A stretch of 24,089 nt of DNA from Ktedonobacteraceae bacterium (GCA_014896635.1 JADBKA010000055.1:1-24089); one strand, 5' to 3'. Positions 1-7,567 are shown, counted from the stretch's first letter. Notes: generated by a model from the sequence alone, not told the origin. Made by a program: numbers and translations.

Positions 1-2
1 AG

Positions 3-1064
3 GCCGCCTATCGCGCGCGGCAGATCTTTCACTGGCTCTATCAGGCCCTCGCCACCGATTTTGCCACAATGACGAATCTACCGTTGTCGCTGCGTCAGCG
101 ACTGGCAGAAGAGGCCAGCATCGGGCCGGTGATCGTGCGCAGCGAGCTGCACTCAAAGGATGAGCGCACGCGCAAAATCCTGCTGGAACTGGCGGACGGC
201 AAATTGATCGAATCGGTACTGATGCTCTATCCTCCGCTCGGCGAGAGCAGCGCTCGTGCCACCGTCTGCGTCTCCAGCCAGGCCGGCTGTGCATTTGGCT
301 GTACGTTTTGCGCCACCGGCCAGATGGGTTTCGAGCGACACCTGACAGCCGGTGAAATCGTGGCGCAGGTGCTGCATTTCGCGCGTGAACTGCGTAGCGC
401 TCCCTGGACCGCCGCCGGACTGCCGGGCAGCCAGCCGATAGACCATATCACCAATATCGTACTGATGGGCATGGGCGAGCCGCTACACAACTATGACAAC
501 GTGTTGCAGGCACTGCGCATCCTCAACGATCCTGCCGGCTTCCACCTGGGCGCACGGCATATGACCGTCTCGACGGTAGGACTGGTCCCCGCCATCCGGC
601 GGTTGAGCCAGGAACCGCTCCAGGTGAACCTGGCGATCTCGTTGCATGCGCCAACCGATGAACTGCGCAGCCAGACCATGCCGGTGAACCGCAAATATCC
701 GCTAAAAGAGTTACTGGCTGCCTGCCAGGAGTATATTGCCGCGACCCGGCGCCAGGTCACCTTTGAATACGTCCTGCTCGCCGGCGTCAACGATACGCCG
801 GCTCATGCGCGGCAACTGGCTGAACTGTTGGCTCCGCTGCACCAGTTTGCGCACGTCAACTGCATCCCCGTCAACGCGACAGGAGCGGATTACCGGCCCC
901 CCACGCCTGATGCCATCCGCACATTCAGAAATATCCTCTTCGAGCATGGAGTGAGCAACAGCGTACGTGCCGAGCGCGGAGACGACATCGCTGCCGCTTG
1001 CGGACAGCTCCGCACACGTTTCGAGCAGAAGCACAAGCTTACCATGCCGGATCTTCAGAAATAA
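3..1064 (+). CDS. rlmN: 23S rRNA (adenine-2503-C2)-methyltransferase RlmN, 5'-truncated
   Basis: Radical-SAM enzyme that methylates C2 of A2503 in 23S rRNA (and A37 of some tRNAs in the family). The reading frame is open from base 3 and encodes AYRARQIFHWLY before the first internal Met at 69, which matches the conserved N-terminal part of RlmN. The gene therefore starts outside the window, and the Met at 69 is not the true start. Counting from that Met, the [4Fe-4S]/SAM motif is C74-x3-C78-x2-C81 in GCAFGCTFCATGQMGF. MGMGEPLHNYDNV and SLHAPTDELR are typical of the family. The C-terminal ACGQL holds the second methyl-carrier Cys, so the enzyme looks active. It converges with the TetR gene; the 51-base gap holds no obvious terminator. 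Confidence 0.96.
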   Translation, partial: AAYRARQIFHWLYQALATDFATMTNLPLSLRQRLAEEASIGPVIVRSELHSKDERTRKILLELADGKLIESVLMLYPPLGESSARATVCVSSQAGCAFGCTFCATGQMGFERHLTAGEIVAQVLHFARELRSAPWTAAGLPGSQPIDHITNIVLMGMGEPLHNYDNVLQALRILNDPAGFHLGARHMTVSTVGLVPAIRRLSQEPLQVNLAISLHAPTDELRSQTMPVNRKYPLKELLAACQEYIAATRRQVTFEYVLLAGVNDTPAHARQLAELLAPLHQFAHVNCIPVNATGADYRPPTPDAIRTFRNILFEHGVSNSVRAERGDDIAAACGQLRTRFEQKHKLTMPDLQK

Positions 1065-1115
1065 GTCGGAGCCAGACAAACAGGCAGTTACCCGGCAGCG
1101 CGAGCCAGGCAGCCA

Positions 1116-1715
1116 TCATGCCGAAGCCTCAGGCGCCCCCAGACCACGCAGAACAAGAGACCAGACATCCTCGAAGGCTGCATCAATGCCCGGATCTGAC
1201 CACTCCGCCGCATGAACCGGGTCATGGAAACGGGCAGTTGCATAAAGCACTGCCCGCCCGGTGGCAACAGGGTCGGCAACGGCGAATTCCCCTTGCGCAA
1301 CTCCATCGGCAATAATGTGAGCAACCTGCGCGGCAAGAACATCGACGACATGCACCTTGACCACGTTTCTCGCCTCTGCCACGAGTTGCATGTATGTAGC
1401 GAATAACTCAGGATCGTCGAGCGCTCTCTTCCGTTTGGTCATGATCAGTAGATCAAACCAGCGCCGCAGCCGTTGCGGGGCAGGGCCTTTCTCCTCAGCT
1501 ACCGCAGCAAGCGGCGCCGACACACGAGCAAGCCAGCGCTCGGTCACTGCGTCGCGCAACGCCGCCTTACTTGGGAAAAACCGATAGACGCTGCCGTGAC
1601 TGACACCGAGCGCGCGAGCAACATCTACCACCGTTGCTTTGGCCGGCCCGAAGCGGCGGAGAACATCCTCTGCCGCTTCGAGAATACGGTCCGACGTGAG
1701 CGTTTCATCGGTCAT
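1116..1715 (-). CDS. TetR/AcrR-family transcriptional regulator
   Basis: A 199-aa one-component repressor-type protein. The N-terminal HTH lies around residues 28-47 ([21 protein letters not shown]), followed by the usual SKAALRDAV helix. The remaining ~140 residues are the helical ligand-binding/dimerisation half and do not identify a ligand. Its ATG overlaps the stop of the upstream aldo/keto reductase as ATGA (1712-1715), so the two are probably translationally coupled and the regulator is the second gene of the operon. The family usually regulates its own operon, so it is the natural candidate to bind the palindrome at 2926-2947; that is inference. Confidence 0.93.
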   Translation of the reverse strand: MTDETLTSDRILEAAEDVLRRFGPAKATVVDVARALGVSHGSVYRFFPSKAALRDAVTERWLARVSAPLAAVAEEKGPAPQRLRRWFDLLIMTKRKRALDDPELFATYMQLVAEARNVVKVHVVDVLAAQVAHIIADGVAQGEFAVADPVATGRAVLYATARFHDPVHAAEWSDPGIDAAFEDVWSLVLRGLGAPEASA

Positions 1716-2734
1716 TGCGCTGTTCCCTTTGTTCCCTTGCCGCGCTCGCTGTCCAGCAGAGCCATCTCACGGGTGCTATAGCGATCACCGGCAGGAGCGC
1801 CAGCCGCTATCACACGCTCGATCTGTAGTAGATCGTCATCCGTAAGAGTAAGGTCGAGCGCCCCCAATGCCTCGGCTAGCTGATCACGCCGGCGCGCCCC
1901 CACCAGTGGCACAATATCCTGGCCACGCGACAGCACCCAGCTTATTGCGAGCTGTGCAACCGTTGCACCTTTCGCCTGCGCAATCGAACGCAGCGCCTCG
2001 ACAAGCGAGAGGTTGCGATCAAGGTTCCCCGCACTGAAGCGAGGGAAGGAGCTACGGAAGTCACGAGTTGTCAGAGCACGCTCGCCGGACCAGTGGCCGC
2101 TCAGGAGTCCACGCGATAGCACGCCGTAAGCAGTCACGCCAATGCCAAGCTCGCGGCACATCGGCAGAATCTCCGCCTCGATACCGCGCGAGAACAGCGA
2201 GTATTCAATTTGCAAGTCAGAGATGGGATGAACGGCCCGCGCACGCCGCACTGTGCCAGCGCCGGCCTCCGAGAGACCAATATACCGCACGTATCCCGCC
2301 TTTACCATATCGGCAATCGCACCAACCGTATCCTCAATCGGGACAGCAGGGTCAATGCGCGCAAGACGATAGATGTCAACGTAGTCAGTGCCGAGTCGGC
2401 GCAATGTGTAGGCCAGAAAGTTTTTAACAGCAACAGGACGCCCATCACTGCCGGACCAGCCGCCGGCGGGATCGCGGAGAGCGCCAAACTTGACACTGAG
2501 CACAACCTGCTCACGGACACGCCCTCGCAGGGCTTCACGCAACAGCAACTCATTGTGACCCATGCCATAGAAATCACCGGTGTCGAACAGGGTGATGCCG
2601 GCATCAAGTGCGGCATGAATGGTGGCAATACTCTCGGCTTCGCTGGCCGGGCCATAGAAATCAGACATTCCCATACAGCCCAGACCGGGCGCCGATACGT
2701 GGGGACCGGCAGAGCCAAGTACACGTGTGATCAT
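1712..2734 (-). CDS. Aldo/keto reductase
   Basis: A 340-aa TIM-barrel NADPH-dependent oxidoreductase acting on aldehydes or ketones; the physiological substrate cannot be read from the sequence. Family signatures are [11 protein letters not shown] near the start, FDTGDFYG with catalytic D51 and Y56, and SVKFG with K82. Late in the barrel, [21 protein letters not shown] contacts the cofactor. The fourth tetrad residue, normally His in a D(I/L)YxxHR motif, is replaced: the sequence is [10 protein letters not shown], with Ala at 125. Some members of this subfamily also have Ala here, so activity is still likely. The start is supported by AGGAG six bases before ATG. First gene of the operon with the TetR regulator. 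Confidence 0.94.
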   Translation of the reverse strand: MITRVLGSAGPHVSAPGLGCMGMSDFYGPASEAESIATIHAALDAGITLFDTGDFYGMGHNELLLREALRGRVREQVVLSVKFGALRDPAGGWSGSDGRPVAVKNFLAYTLRRLGTDYVDIYRLARIDPAVPIEDTVGAIADMVKAGYVRYIGLSEAGAGTVRRARAVHPISDLQIEYSLFSRGIEAEILPMCRELGIGVTAYGVLSRGLLSGHWSGERALTTRDFRSSFPRFSAGNLDRNLSLVEALRSIAQAKGATVAQLAISWVLSRGQDIVPLVGARRRDQLAEALGALDLTLTDDDLLQIERVIAAGAPAGDRYSTREMALLDSERGKGTKGTAQ

Positions 2735-2740
2735 ACTACT

Positions 2741-2760
2741 CTCCTGCCTGAATACAGGAG
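2741..2760 (-). promoter_or_regulatory. Hairpin covering the Shine-Dalgarno of the aldo/keto reductase
   Basis: On the minus-strand mRNA, CUCCUG pairs with CAGGAG (6 bp, 8-nt loop). The right arm contains the AGGAG ribosome-binding site that sits 6 nt before the reductase ATG. The geometry would hide the site when folded. No ligand or partner is evident. Confidence 0.4.
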
Positions 2761-2859
2761 TATACAGTAATCTGAGATGCTACAATTTTTGTCTGTCTCT
2801 GCATACTCCCATAACCTTTCTTGCTTTCTGCAACATCGAGTGGCAAAAAACCACATCGC

Positions 2860-2901
2860 TCCATAGCCGGGAGACTGGGTGAGCATAGCCCCGGCTATGG
2901 A
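2860..2901 (-). promoter_or_regulatory. 12-bp leader hairpin with an alternative pairing
   Basis: TCCATAGCCGGG at 2860-2871 is a perfect inverted repeat of CCCGGCTATGGA at 2890-2901. A third copy, CATAGCC at 2884-2890, can pair with the right arm instead, so two exclusive hairpins are possible. On the minus strand the long form is followed after about nine bases by six T (2845-2850). It lies between the candidate promoter near 2943 and the reductase start, so it would be in the 5' leader. Confidence 0.45.
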
Positions 2902-2919
2902 TTAAGAGGAGTATAACCT

Positions 2920-2962
2920 ATAAAATGACAAATATCAATATCTGTCAATTGCAATTTGTCAA
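2920..2962 (-). promoter_or_regulatory. Candidate promoter and palindromic operator of the reductase-TetR operon
   Basis: The 22-bp palindrome at 2926-2947 (TGACA-A-ATAT / ATAT-C-TGTCA) matches at 9 of 11 symmetric positions. On the minus strand it contains a perfect -35 box TTGACA (2943-2948) and lies 17 bp upstream of TTTTAT (2920-2925), a weak -10. A second TTGACA occurs at 2957-2962, separated by the palindrome AATTGCAATT. Overlap of operator and core promoter fits repression by the operon's own TetR protein; this is inference. Confidence 0.5.
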
Positions 2963-3002
2963 CTCGAAAGCCGGCACAACTATTGTCATCTTGCGTCTGA
3001 CG

Positions 3003-3035
3003 AAAAAAAGAAGCCGGAGCGGCTCCTTCTTTTTG
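3003..3035 (-). terminator. Intrinsic terminator after rpmB
   Basis: A stem with GCC/GGC at the loop (GGAGC) extends outward through A/T pairs with two A-C mismatches. It has seven T on the minus strand after the stem and five on the plus strand. It begins about 30 bases after the rpmB stop and is probably the rpmB terminator. Confidence 0.7.
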
Positions 3036-3063
3036 TCCCCATTATTCCCACGCCACGTGAACT

Positions 3064-3261
3064 TTAGCGGCTCTTAGGCATCTTGCTCATGGTGCGCAGG
3101 CAGCGCGTGCAGATATTCACATTGCGCGGCGACCCATCAATGACGATGCGGCGACGCTGCACATTGAGCACGAAACGGCGGCGCGTGCGATGCTGTGAAA
3201 AAGGGACGTTATTGCCGTACATTGGCTTGCGTTTACATATATCACAACGACCTGCTGACAT
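3064..3261 (-). CDS. rpmB: 50S ribosomal protein L28
   Basis: A 65-aa basic ribosomal protein of the large subunit. It begins MSAGRCDICKRKPMYGNNV and ends with NICTRCLRTMSK, so it is the zinc-binding (C+) form with C6, C9, C51 and C54. An in-frame codon 14 residues upstream gives a non-family extension. I chose the ATG at 3261 because GAGAGG lies about 8 bases before it and family members start MSxxCxxCGK-like. The gene is divergent from the Asp23-FakA genes, an arrangement also found in Bacillus subtilis (rpmB beside yloU-yloV). Confidence 0.96.
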   Translation of the reverse strand: MSAGRCDICKRKPMYGNNVPFSQHRTRRRFVLNVQRRRIVIDGSPRNVNICTRCLRTMSKMPKSR

Positions 3262-3318
3262 TACGATTATCCTCTCTGGTAAAAATTTAACGGCGCGTGG
3301 CAATCCCGGTCCGTTTAC

Positions 3319-3347
3319 TTGCTAAACAGCGGTGCCTCTGGTATACT
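3319..3347 (+). promoter_or_regulatory. Sigma-70-like promoter of the Asp23-fakA-degV operon
   Basis: TTGCTA (3319-3324), 17-bp spacer, TATACT (3342-3347). The expected transcript start is near 3354, giving a leader of about 85 bases before the ATG at 3440. Confidence 0.7.
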
Positions 3348-3398
3348 GCTTGCGTAAAAACTCGCGCACGTCAGAGCAATCCTATAACACGTTATGCG

Positions 3399-3427
3399 AG
3401 TATACCTGATATCGGCCATTTTGGCAA
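3399..3427 (-). promoter_or_regulatory. Sigma-70-like promoter of rpmB
   Basis: On the minus strand: TTGCCA (3422-3427), 17-bp spacer, TATACT (3399-3404). The expected start is near 3392, giving a leader of about 130 bases. This promoter points toward the plus-strand promoter at 3319-3347, so the two transcripts would overlap between about 3354 and 3392. Confidence 0.65.
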
Positions 3428-3439
3428 GAGAGAAGACAC

Positions 3440-3853
3440 ATGCGTATGCCCAGAGCATCAGCTATTCAACCGCAGCATGGTTCCCGCCCCCTTGGTAAAA
3501 TCGAGGTTTTGCCCAACGCCATCCATACTATCGCAGTACAGGCTGCCAGCGAGTGCTATGGCGTGCTGGGAATAGCTTCTCCACGCCTTCACAATGGACA
3601 GGCCATACTCCTTCCGCCGGAGCAGCGCAATCAGGGAGTACGAGTACACGTCGTCAATAATCAACTCGTAATAGACATATATGTCGCGCTGGAGTATGGC
3701 CTGCGTATCTCAGAAGTTGCCCATAACATTATGAGCAGCGTGAAATTCTCAATAGAGAAGATGCTCGGCATTGCTGTAGCTCAGGTGAACGTGAACGTCC
3801 AGGGATTGATTCACGGGCCTGTGCTGCATACAACAAAGGACCAGAAGAACTAG
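3440..3853 (+). CDS. Asp23/Gls24-family protein (YloU-like)
   Basis: A 137-aa protein with the Asp23 core: IEVLPNAIHTIAVQAASECYGVLGIAS, VRVHVVNNQLVIDIYVALEYGLRISEVAHNIMSSVKFSIEKMLGIAVAQVNVNVQGL. This alternates beta-strands with amphipathic helices and ends in the VNVxVqGl signature. Family members are cytoplasmic or membrane-associated; their biochemical role is poorly defined, though some are linked to envelope stress. About 18 N-terminal residues precede the domain. A second ATG lies six bases downstream (3446), and a purine-rich GAGAGAAG is upstream. It is the first gene before fakA, with 16 bases between stop and start, as in Firmicutes yloU-yloV. Confidence 0.9.
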   Translation: MRMPRASAIQPQHGSRPLGKIEVLPNAIHTIAVQAASECYGVLGIASPRLHNGQAILLPPEQRNQGVRVHVVNNQLVIDIYVALEYGLRISEVAHNIMSSVKFSIEKMLGIAVAQVNVNVQGLIHGPVLHTTKDQKN

Positions 3854-3869
3854 AGGTAGCACAGCCGCT

Positions 3870-5591
3870 ATGCAGGAACAATTGCCACGCTCCCCGGTAC
3901 GACTACGGCCTCGCCGCATCAGCATTTTTGACGGCCAGGATCTGCGCAGAGCCATTCTGGCAGGCACCGCGTGGTTAGAAGAGCACCGCGAAGAAATCAA
4001 TGCGCTGAACGTTTTCCCGGTGCCGGATGGCGATACCGGCTCGAACATGTCAGCCACGATGAAATCAGCCATTCGTACCATCTCCAATAGCACCGAGACA
4101 TCGGCAGGCGCCATCGCTGCGCGCGTGGCCCACGACGCTCTGCTCGGCGCGCGCGGCAATTCTGGCGTGATTCTCTCACAGACCTTGCGCGGCCTGGCCC
4201 AGGGACTGGAGAAGAAATCGACGTTTACTGCCGCAGATCTGGCCGCCGCCTTCGATGAATCTGCCAGGCTGGCCTACCGCGCCGTCATCAAACCGGTCGA
4301 GGGAACAATACTGACAGTGGTACGCGAGGTGGCAGAGGCCGCGAAAAAGAGCGCCGCGCAGGGCGATGACTTCGTGGCGCTGATGCAAGATGTGGTGGTC
4401 GCAGCCCGTACAGCAGTGGCGCGCACTCCCGATTTATTGCCGGTGCTCAAACAGGCAGGCGTCGTCGATGCCGGCGGGCAGGGCTTCTACGTCTTTCTGG
4501 AAGGAATTCTGCGCTACATTCGCAATGAGGCTGGCACCGTCGTCGAGACCACTGCCCCGGCAGACACGCTTTCTGTCATCCAGCCTGAACAGGAGAAGCA
4601 TATCAAAAAAGGCAAAGTGTCTGTTGAAGAAGAATACGGCTATGAAGTGGTATTCCTGTTACGCGGGAAAAATCTGGATGTAGAGCGCATCCGGCAGACA
4701 ATTATTGATATGGGCGGTGTTTCTACCGTCGTTGCCGGTGACGATAAGCTACTGAAAGTCCACACACATACACTGACGCCCGGCAAGATTCTCGATTACG
4801 GCGTCAGCCTGGGTAGTCTACTGGACATCAATATCGAAAACTTGCAGGAGCAGAGCCTGACCTATGCCGCCGAGAGCGCCGCAGAGCACGCCGGCGATCT
4901 CGCCGGGGAGTCACAGGCCGGGGAACCAGAGACCATCCCCATCGCCACTGTTGCAGTTGTCGCCGGGCCGGGCTTCGAGCAGGTCTATCGCGGTCTGGGC
5001 GTCAGCTCGATTGTCTCCGGCGGTCAGACCATGAATCCCAGCATCGAAGAACTGCTGGAAGCCGTTGAAAGCGTTCCCTCCGACAGAGTGATTATCCTGC
5101 CGAATAATAGTAATGTGATATTAAGCGCACAACAGGTGAGTGGGCTGAGCAAAAAAGAGATCTATGTCGTGCCGAGTAAAACCTTGCCTCAGGGCATCGC
5201 AGCGATGCTGGCTTTCAACTACGATGCCGATTTTGCCGCGAATACCGCTGCAATGACCACAGCGGCCAGAAGTGTGCAAACAGCGGAGATCACGACAGCA
5301 GTACGCTCGGCGCAGATCGGTACGGTGAATGTGCGCGAGGGAGACTACATTGGCGTGATCAATGGCGACCTGGCGGTGGCAGGCCAGCAGATGGAGCAAG
5401 TCATCAGGGATACGCTACAACGTATGAATATCGAGCGTTACGAGATCCTGACGCTCTATTATGGTGCCGGTGTGAGCGCACAGGAAGCACAGGAGACGGC
5501 AAGGCGTATTAAAGAATGCTCTTCGCGCCTTGAAATTGAGGTTGTCGATGGCGGGCAGCCTTATTATGCATATATTATCTCGGCGGAATGA
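3870..5591 (+). CDS. fakA: DAK-domain fatty-acid kinase FakA-like protein (YloV family)
   Basis: A 573-aa cytosolic kinase of the FakA/YloV family, which phosphorylates fatty acids bound to a FakB (DegV-fold) protein. The N-terminal DhaL-like ATP-binding domain spans about residues 18-215. NVFPVPDGDTGSNM (47-60) holds the Mg-ATP Asp residues, and GARGNSGVILSQ (93-104) is the second signature. A middle domain around 245-330 contains GYEVVFLL and VHTHT. The C-terminal domain from about 355 contains PNNSNVILSAQQ and INGDLAV. The first 17 residues are Arg/Pro-rich and not typical, but no other in-frame ATG precedes the domain. The nearest ribosome-binding site (AGAGG, overlapping the previous stop) is about 13 bases away. 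It is followed by the DegV gene after 15 bases, which supports a two-component fatty-acid kinase. Confidence 0.93.
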   Translation: MQEQLPRSPVRLRPRRISIFDGQDLRRAILAGTAWLEEHREEINALNVFPVPDGDTGSNMSATMKSAIRTISNSTETSAGAIAARVAHDALLGARGNSGVILSQTLRGLAQGLEKKSTFTAADLAAAFDESARLAYRAVIKPVEGTILTVVREVAEAAKKSAAQGDDFVALMQDVVVAARTAVARTPDLLPVLKQAGVVDAGGQGFYVFLEGILRYIRNEAGTVVETTAPADTLSVIQPEQEKHIKKGKVSVEEEYGYEVVFLLRGKNLDVERIRQTIIDMGGVSTVVAGDDKLLKVHTHTLTPGKILDYGVSLGSLLDINIENLQEQSLTYAAESAAEHAGDLAGESQAGEPETIPIATVAVVAGPGFEQVYRGLGVSSIVSGGQTMNPSIEELLEAVESVPSDRVIILPNNSNVILSAQQVSGLSKKEIYVVPSKTLPQGIAAMLAFNYDADFAANTAAMTTAARSVQTAEITTAVRSAQIGTVNVREGDYIGVINGDLAVAGQQMEQVIRDTLQRMNIERYEILTLYYGAGVSAQEAQETARRIKECSSRLEIEVVDGGQPYYAYIISAE

Positions 5592-5606
5592 GGAAGGCAA
5601 TAACAT

Positions 5607-6452
5607 ATGGTTGTTCGTATTGTGACGGATAGCACGGCGGATCTTACGCCGGCTCAGGCCCAGGAACTGGGTATTATCATCGTTCCCCTGACAGTATTTT
5701 TCGGCGACGAAGCTTACCTGGATAATATCGAACTGGATAATGCGGCTTTTTACCGCAAATTGCAAAGCAGCAAAGAACTCCCTCGCACTTCACAGCCTTC
5801 CCCGGCAGCTTTCCAGGAAGCCTACACCCGGCTTATTCAAGAGGGCGCGGACGCCATCCTCTCGGTCCACCTCTCGGCAAAACTGAGCGGCACCTACCAG
5901 TCGGCCTGTACAGCGCGCGATACGCTGCCGCCGGAAGTGAAAAAGGTGTCTATCGAAGTAGTTGATTCGCAGAGTATCAGCATAGGTATGCTCTATCCGC
6001 TTATGAAGGCGGCAGAAGAAGCGAATAAAGGTTCAGGGCTGGAGCAAATCAAGGCGCACCTGCAAGATCGTCTCGCACGCACTCGCCTTCTGGCAGTGCT
6101 GGACACGCTGGAGTTTCTCAAACGTGGCGGACGCATCGGCGCGGCCCGCGCGCTGCTCGGCAACATGCTTAGCGTCAAACCCATCATTACCCTCAAAGAG
6201 GGGGCAGTTGTACCGCTGGAGCAGCCACGCACGCGCAACAAGGCGTTTGCACGCATCGCCCAGATGGTTGCAGAAATGGGAGCTATCGAGCATATCTATA
6301 TCGCTGAGGCCAGCGTAGAGGTCGGGCAGCAACTTGCGGAGGCGCTGAAGCCCGTCTATGCCGGTGCCATCCCCACCTGCAAACTGGGTGGCGTCCTGGG
6401 AACACACACCGGGCCGGGAACAGCCGCTGTCTCGGTAGTGATTGCACGCTAA
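5607..6452 (+). CDS. DegV-family fatty-acid-binding protein (FakB-like)
   Basis: A 281-aa EDD-fold protein that in characterised systems presents a fatty acid to FakA for phosphorylation. Motifs in order are VTDSTADLT at 6-14, PLTVFFGDEAYLD, RTSQPSPAAF, SVHLSAKLSGTYQSA (binding of the acyl carboxylate), VLDTLEFLKRGGRIG, LSVKPIITLKEG and the final GTHTGPGTAAV. Length and motif order match full-length DegV proteins. AGGAAGG, overlapping the fakA stop region, lies about 9 bases before the ATG. Co-transcription with fakA is likely. Which fatty acid it prefers cannot be read from the sequence. Confidence 0.94.
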   Translation: MVVRIVTDSTADLTPAQAQELGIIIVPLTVFFGDEAYLDNIELDNAAFYRKLQSSKELPRTSQPSPAAFQEAYTRLIQEGADAILSVHLSAKLSGTYQSACTARDTLPPEVKKVSIEVVDSQSISIGMLYPLMKAAEEANKGSGLEQIKAHLQDRLARTRLLAVLDTLEFLKRGGRIGAARALLGNMLSVKPIITLKEGAVVPLEQPRTRNKAFARIAQMVAEMGAIEHIYIAEASVEVGQQLAEALKPVYAGAIPTCKLGGVLGTHTGPGTAAVSVVIAR

Positions 6453-6640
6453 CAGCAGGTACACTCTTTTTAAGAGGAAAAACGTGCAGACACATCATCG
6501 CGCGCAAACCTGACTGACCACCATTGCTACACATCATATAGAAAATTCAGGCGATGTTTCGTTATTATTACAAAATACCTTATTTCGGGATGATACTTCC
6601 CTATTGCTGTCGCTTTCGTGCATCTGAGAGAATAATAGCA

Positions 6641-6669
6641 TTGACTATCTTCAAACTGTCACGTACAAT
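6641..6669 (+). promoter_or_regulatory. Sigma-70-like promoter for the small-gene pair
   Basis: TTGACT (6641-6646), exactly 17 bp, TACAAT (6664-6669): 5 of 6 matches in each box. It predicts a start near 6676 and a 5' leader of about 240 bases before the GTG at 6915, unusually long for an 81-aa product. Confidence 0.75.
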
Positions 6670-6677
6670 ACTATTGT

Positions 6678-6706
6678 AGCCTGGTTCGCAACTTGCTGCC
6701 CAGGCT
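6678..6706 (+). promoter_or_regulatory. Leader hairpin at the predicted transcript start
   Basis: AGCCTGG (6678-6684) is the exact reverse complement of CCAGGCT (6700-6706), loop 15 bases. It would form at the very 5' end of the transcript from 6676; it could protect the RNA or be an operator. Confidence 0.4.
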
Positions 6707-6873
6707 GACGGTATACCGGTTCTCACAGCACAGTCGAGAAACATTTTATCAGAGCAAAGCGTGTAAGTAGAGGCATCGATTCGATTGGTGCCCTCTTCTC
6801 TGGACCATGTAGTTCGTCTGTTTTGTAGAGCAACTGCCACAAGAGCAGTACGTTCGAGTGTTCGTTGCAAACG

Positions 6874-6892
6874 GCCATCCCGCCAGGATGGC
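6874..6892 (+). promoter_or_regulatory. Hairpin just upstream of the ribosome-binding site
   Basis: GCCATCC (6874-6880), loop CGCCA, GGATGGC (6886-6892). It ends eight bases before the strong AAGGAGG (6901-6907) and may influence translation of the first small gene. Confidence 0.45.
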
Positions 6893-6914
6893 GTAAAACG
6901 AAGGAGGAACCACT

Positions 6915-7160
6915 GTGGGAATGTTACGGGTGATGTCACGGCGCGGAGATGATCGCGTTACCTGGGATGAGCAGAAAGTCCTGACAGGTGATCCCGAAGC
7001 GATCGCCGCTGTCCGCGAGGCGGAGCGCATATTCGCCCAGGAGCGCGCGAAAGGCGCGACAGCTTTCCGTGTCAAAGCAGGCAAACCGGTACAGCGCATT
7101 GAGCAGTTTGACGCCACAGCCGAACAGATAGTGATGGTCCCGCGAGTCGTTGGTGGATGA
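6915..7160 (+). CDS. Conserved-looking small protein of unknown function (81 aa)
   Basis: I do not recognise this 81-aa protein. It begins at GTG, seven bases after a perfect AAGGAGG; the in-frame ATG two codons later is 13 bases away and less likely. The sequence is soluble and charged with no membrane segment. An N-terminal stretch MSRRGDDRVTWDEQKVLTGD is followed by a predicted helix, EAIAAVREAERIFAQERAKG. A beta-like tail follows, ending AEQIVMVPRVVGG. Strong translation signals, normal codon use and an ATGA overlap (7157-7160) with the next gene all support a real gene. It probably acts together with the membrane protein that follows; the function is unknown. Confidence 0.82.
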   Translation: MGMLRVMSRRGDDRVTWDEQKVLTGDPEAIAAVREAERIFAQERAKGATAFRVKAGKPVQRIEQFDATAEQIVMVPRVVGG

Positions 7161-7567
7161 ACTCGGTCACTCAGGTGCTCACTGTTCTGTGCTGGATCGT
7201 CATAGCCCTTGCTATCATACCGATGGTGTGGTTGCTCCTGCAACCTTACCTGAAAGGATGGTCACGAGCCGAGCGGCGAGCCGCAGATCTGTTGCGTGAT
7301 ACCCTGACACCTGAGCAATTCCACCAACTCCTCTGGCGGGGGTACCTGGAAGTACCCAGTCCCACAGAGCCTCGACGGGTATACCGCGTGCCTCGGACCA
7401 GAGGCTATGTCCAGGTCATAGAGAACGGGCGTGTAATCATGCGGCTCTGTTTACAGCCGGTAGAGTACCTGCCCGATGCGGATCTCGTGGTGCTGCATAA
7501 GCTGATGATCGAGGCAAACGAGGAAACGTATCTGCAAAAGGCCAATAAATACCTGTACGTTGACTGA
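7157..7567 (+). CDS. Membrane-anchored protein of unknown function (136 aa)
   Basis: I do not recognise this family. Residues 7-30 (VLTVLCWIVIALAIIPMVWLLLQP) form one clear transmembrane segment near the N-terminus. The following ~105 residues start with a basic helix (KGWSRAERRAADLLRDTLTPEQFHQLLWRGYLEV), suggesting a cytoplasmic C-terminal part. A beta-rich section contains RRVYRVPRTRGYVQVIENG, and DLVVLHKLMIEANEETYLQKANKYLYVD closes the protein. It starts inside the previous gene (ATGA), so the two are coupled. It is the last gene before the terminator at 7667. Confidence 0.85.
   Translation: MNSVTQVLTVLCWIVIALAIIPMVWLLLQPYLKGWSRAERRAADLLRDTLTPEQFHQLLWRGYLEVPSPTEPRRVYRVPRTRGYVQVIENGRVIMRLCLQPVEYLPDADLVVLHKLMIEANEETYLQKANKYLYVD

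Larger units (their letters stand above)
6453..6914. other. 462-bp intergenic region with promoter and leader
   Basis: No supported gene. The first 190 bases are AT-rich; I saw no convincing terminator after degV (only CTCTT/AAGAG at about 6464-6476, with no T-tract). The rest holds a promoter and two hairpins listed separately. Confidence 0.6.

Noticed and set aside
2925..3077. 50-codon plus-strand frame with AGGAG upstream
   Set aside because: It runs through the operator, the rpmB terminator and into rpmB, and its composition is that of noncoding DNA.
6464..6476. Weak hairpin CTCTT/AAGAG after degV as a terminator
   Set aside because: Only five A/T-rich pairs and no T-run after it.
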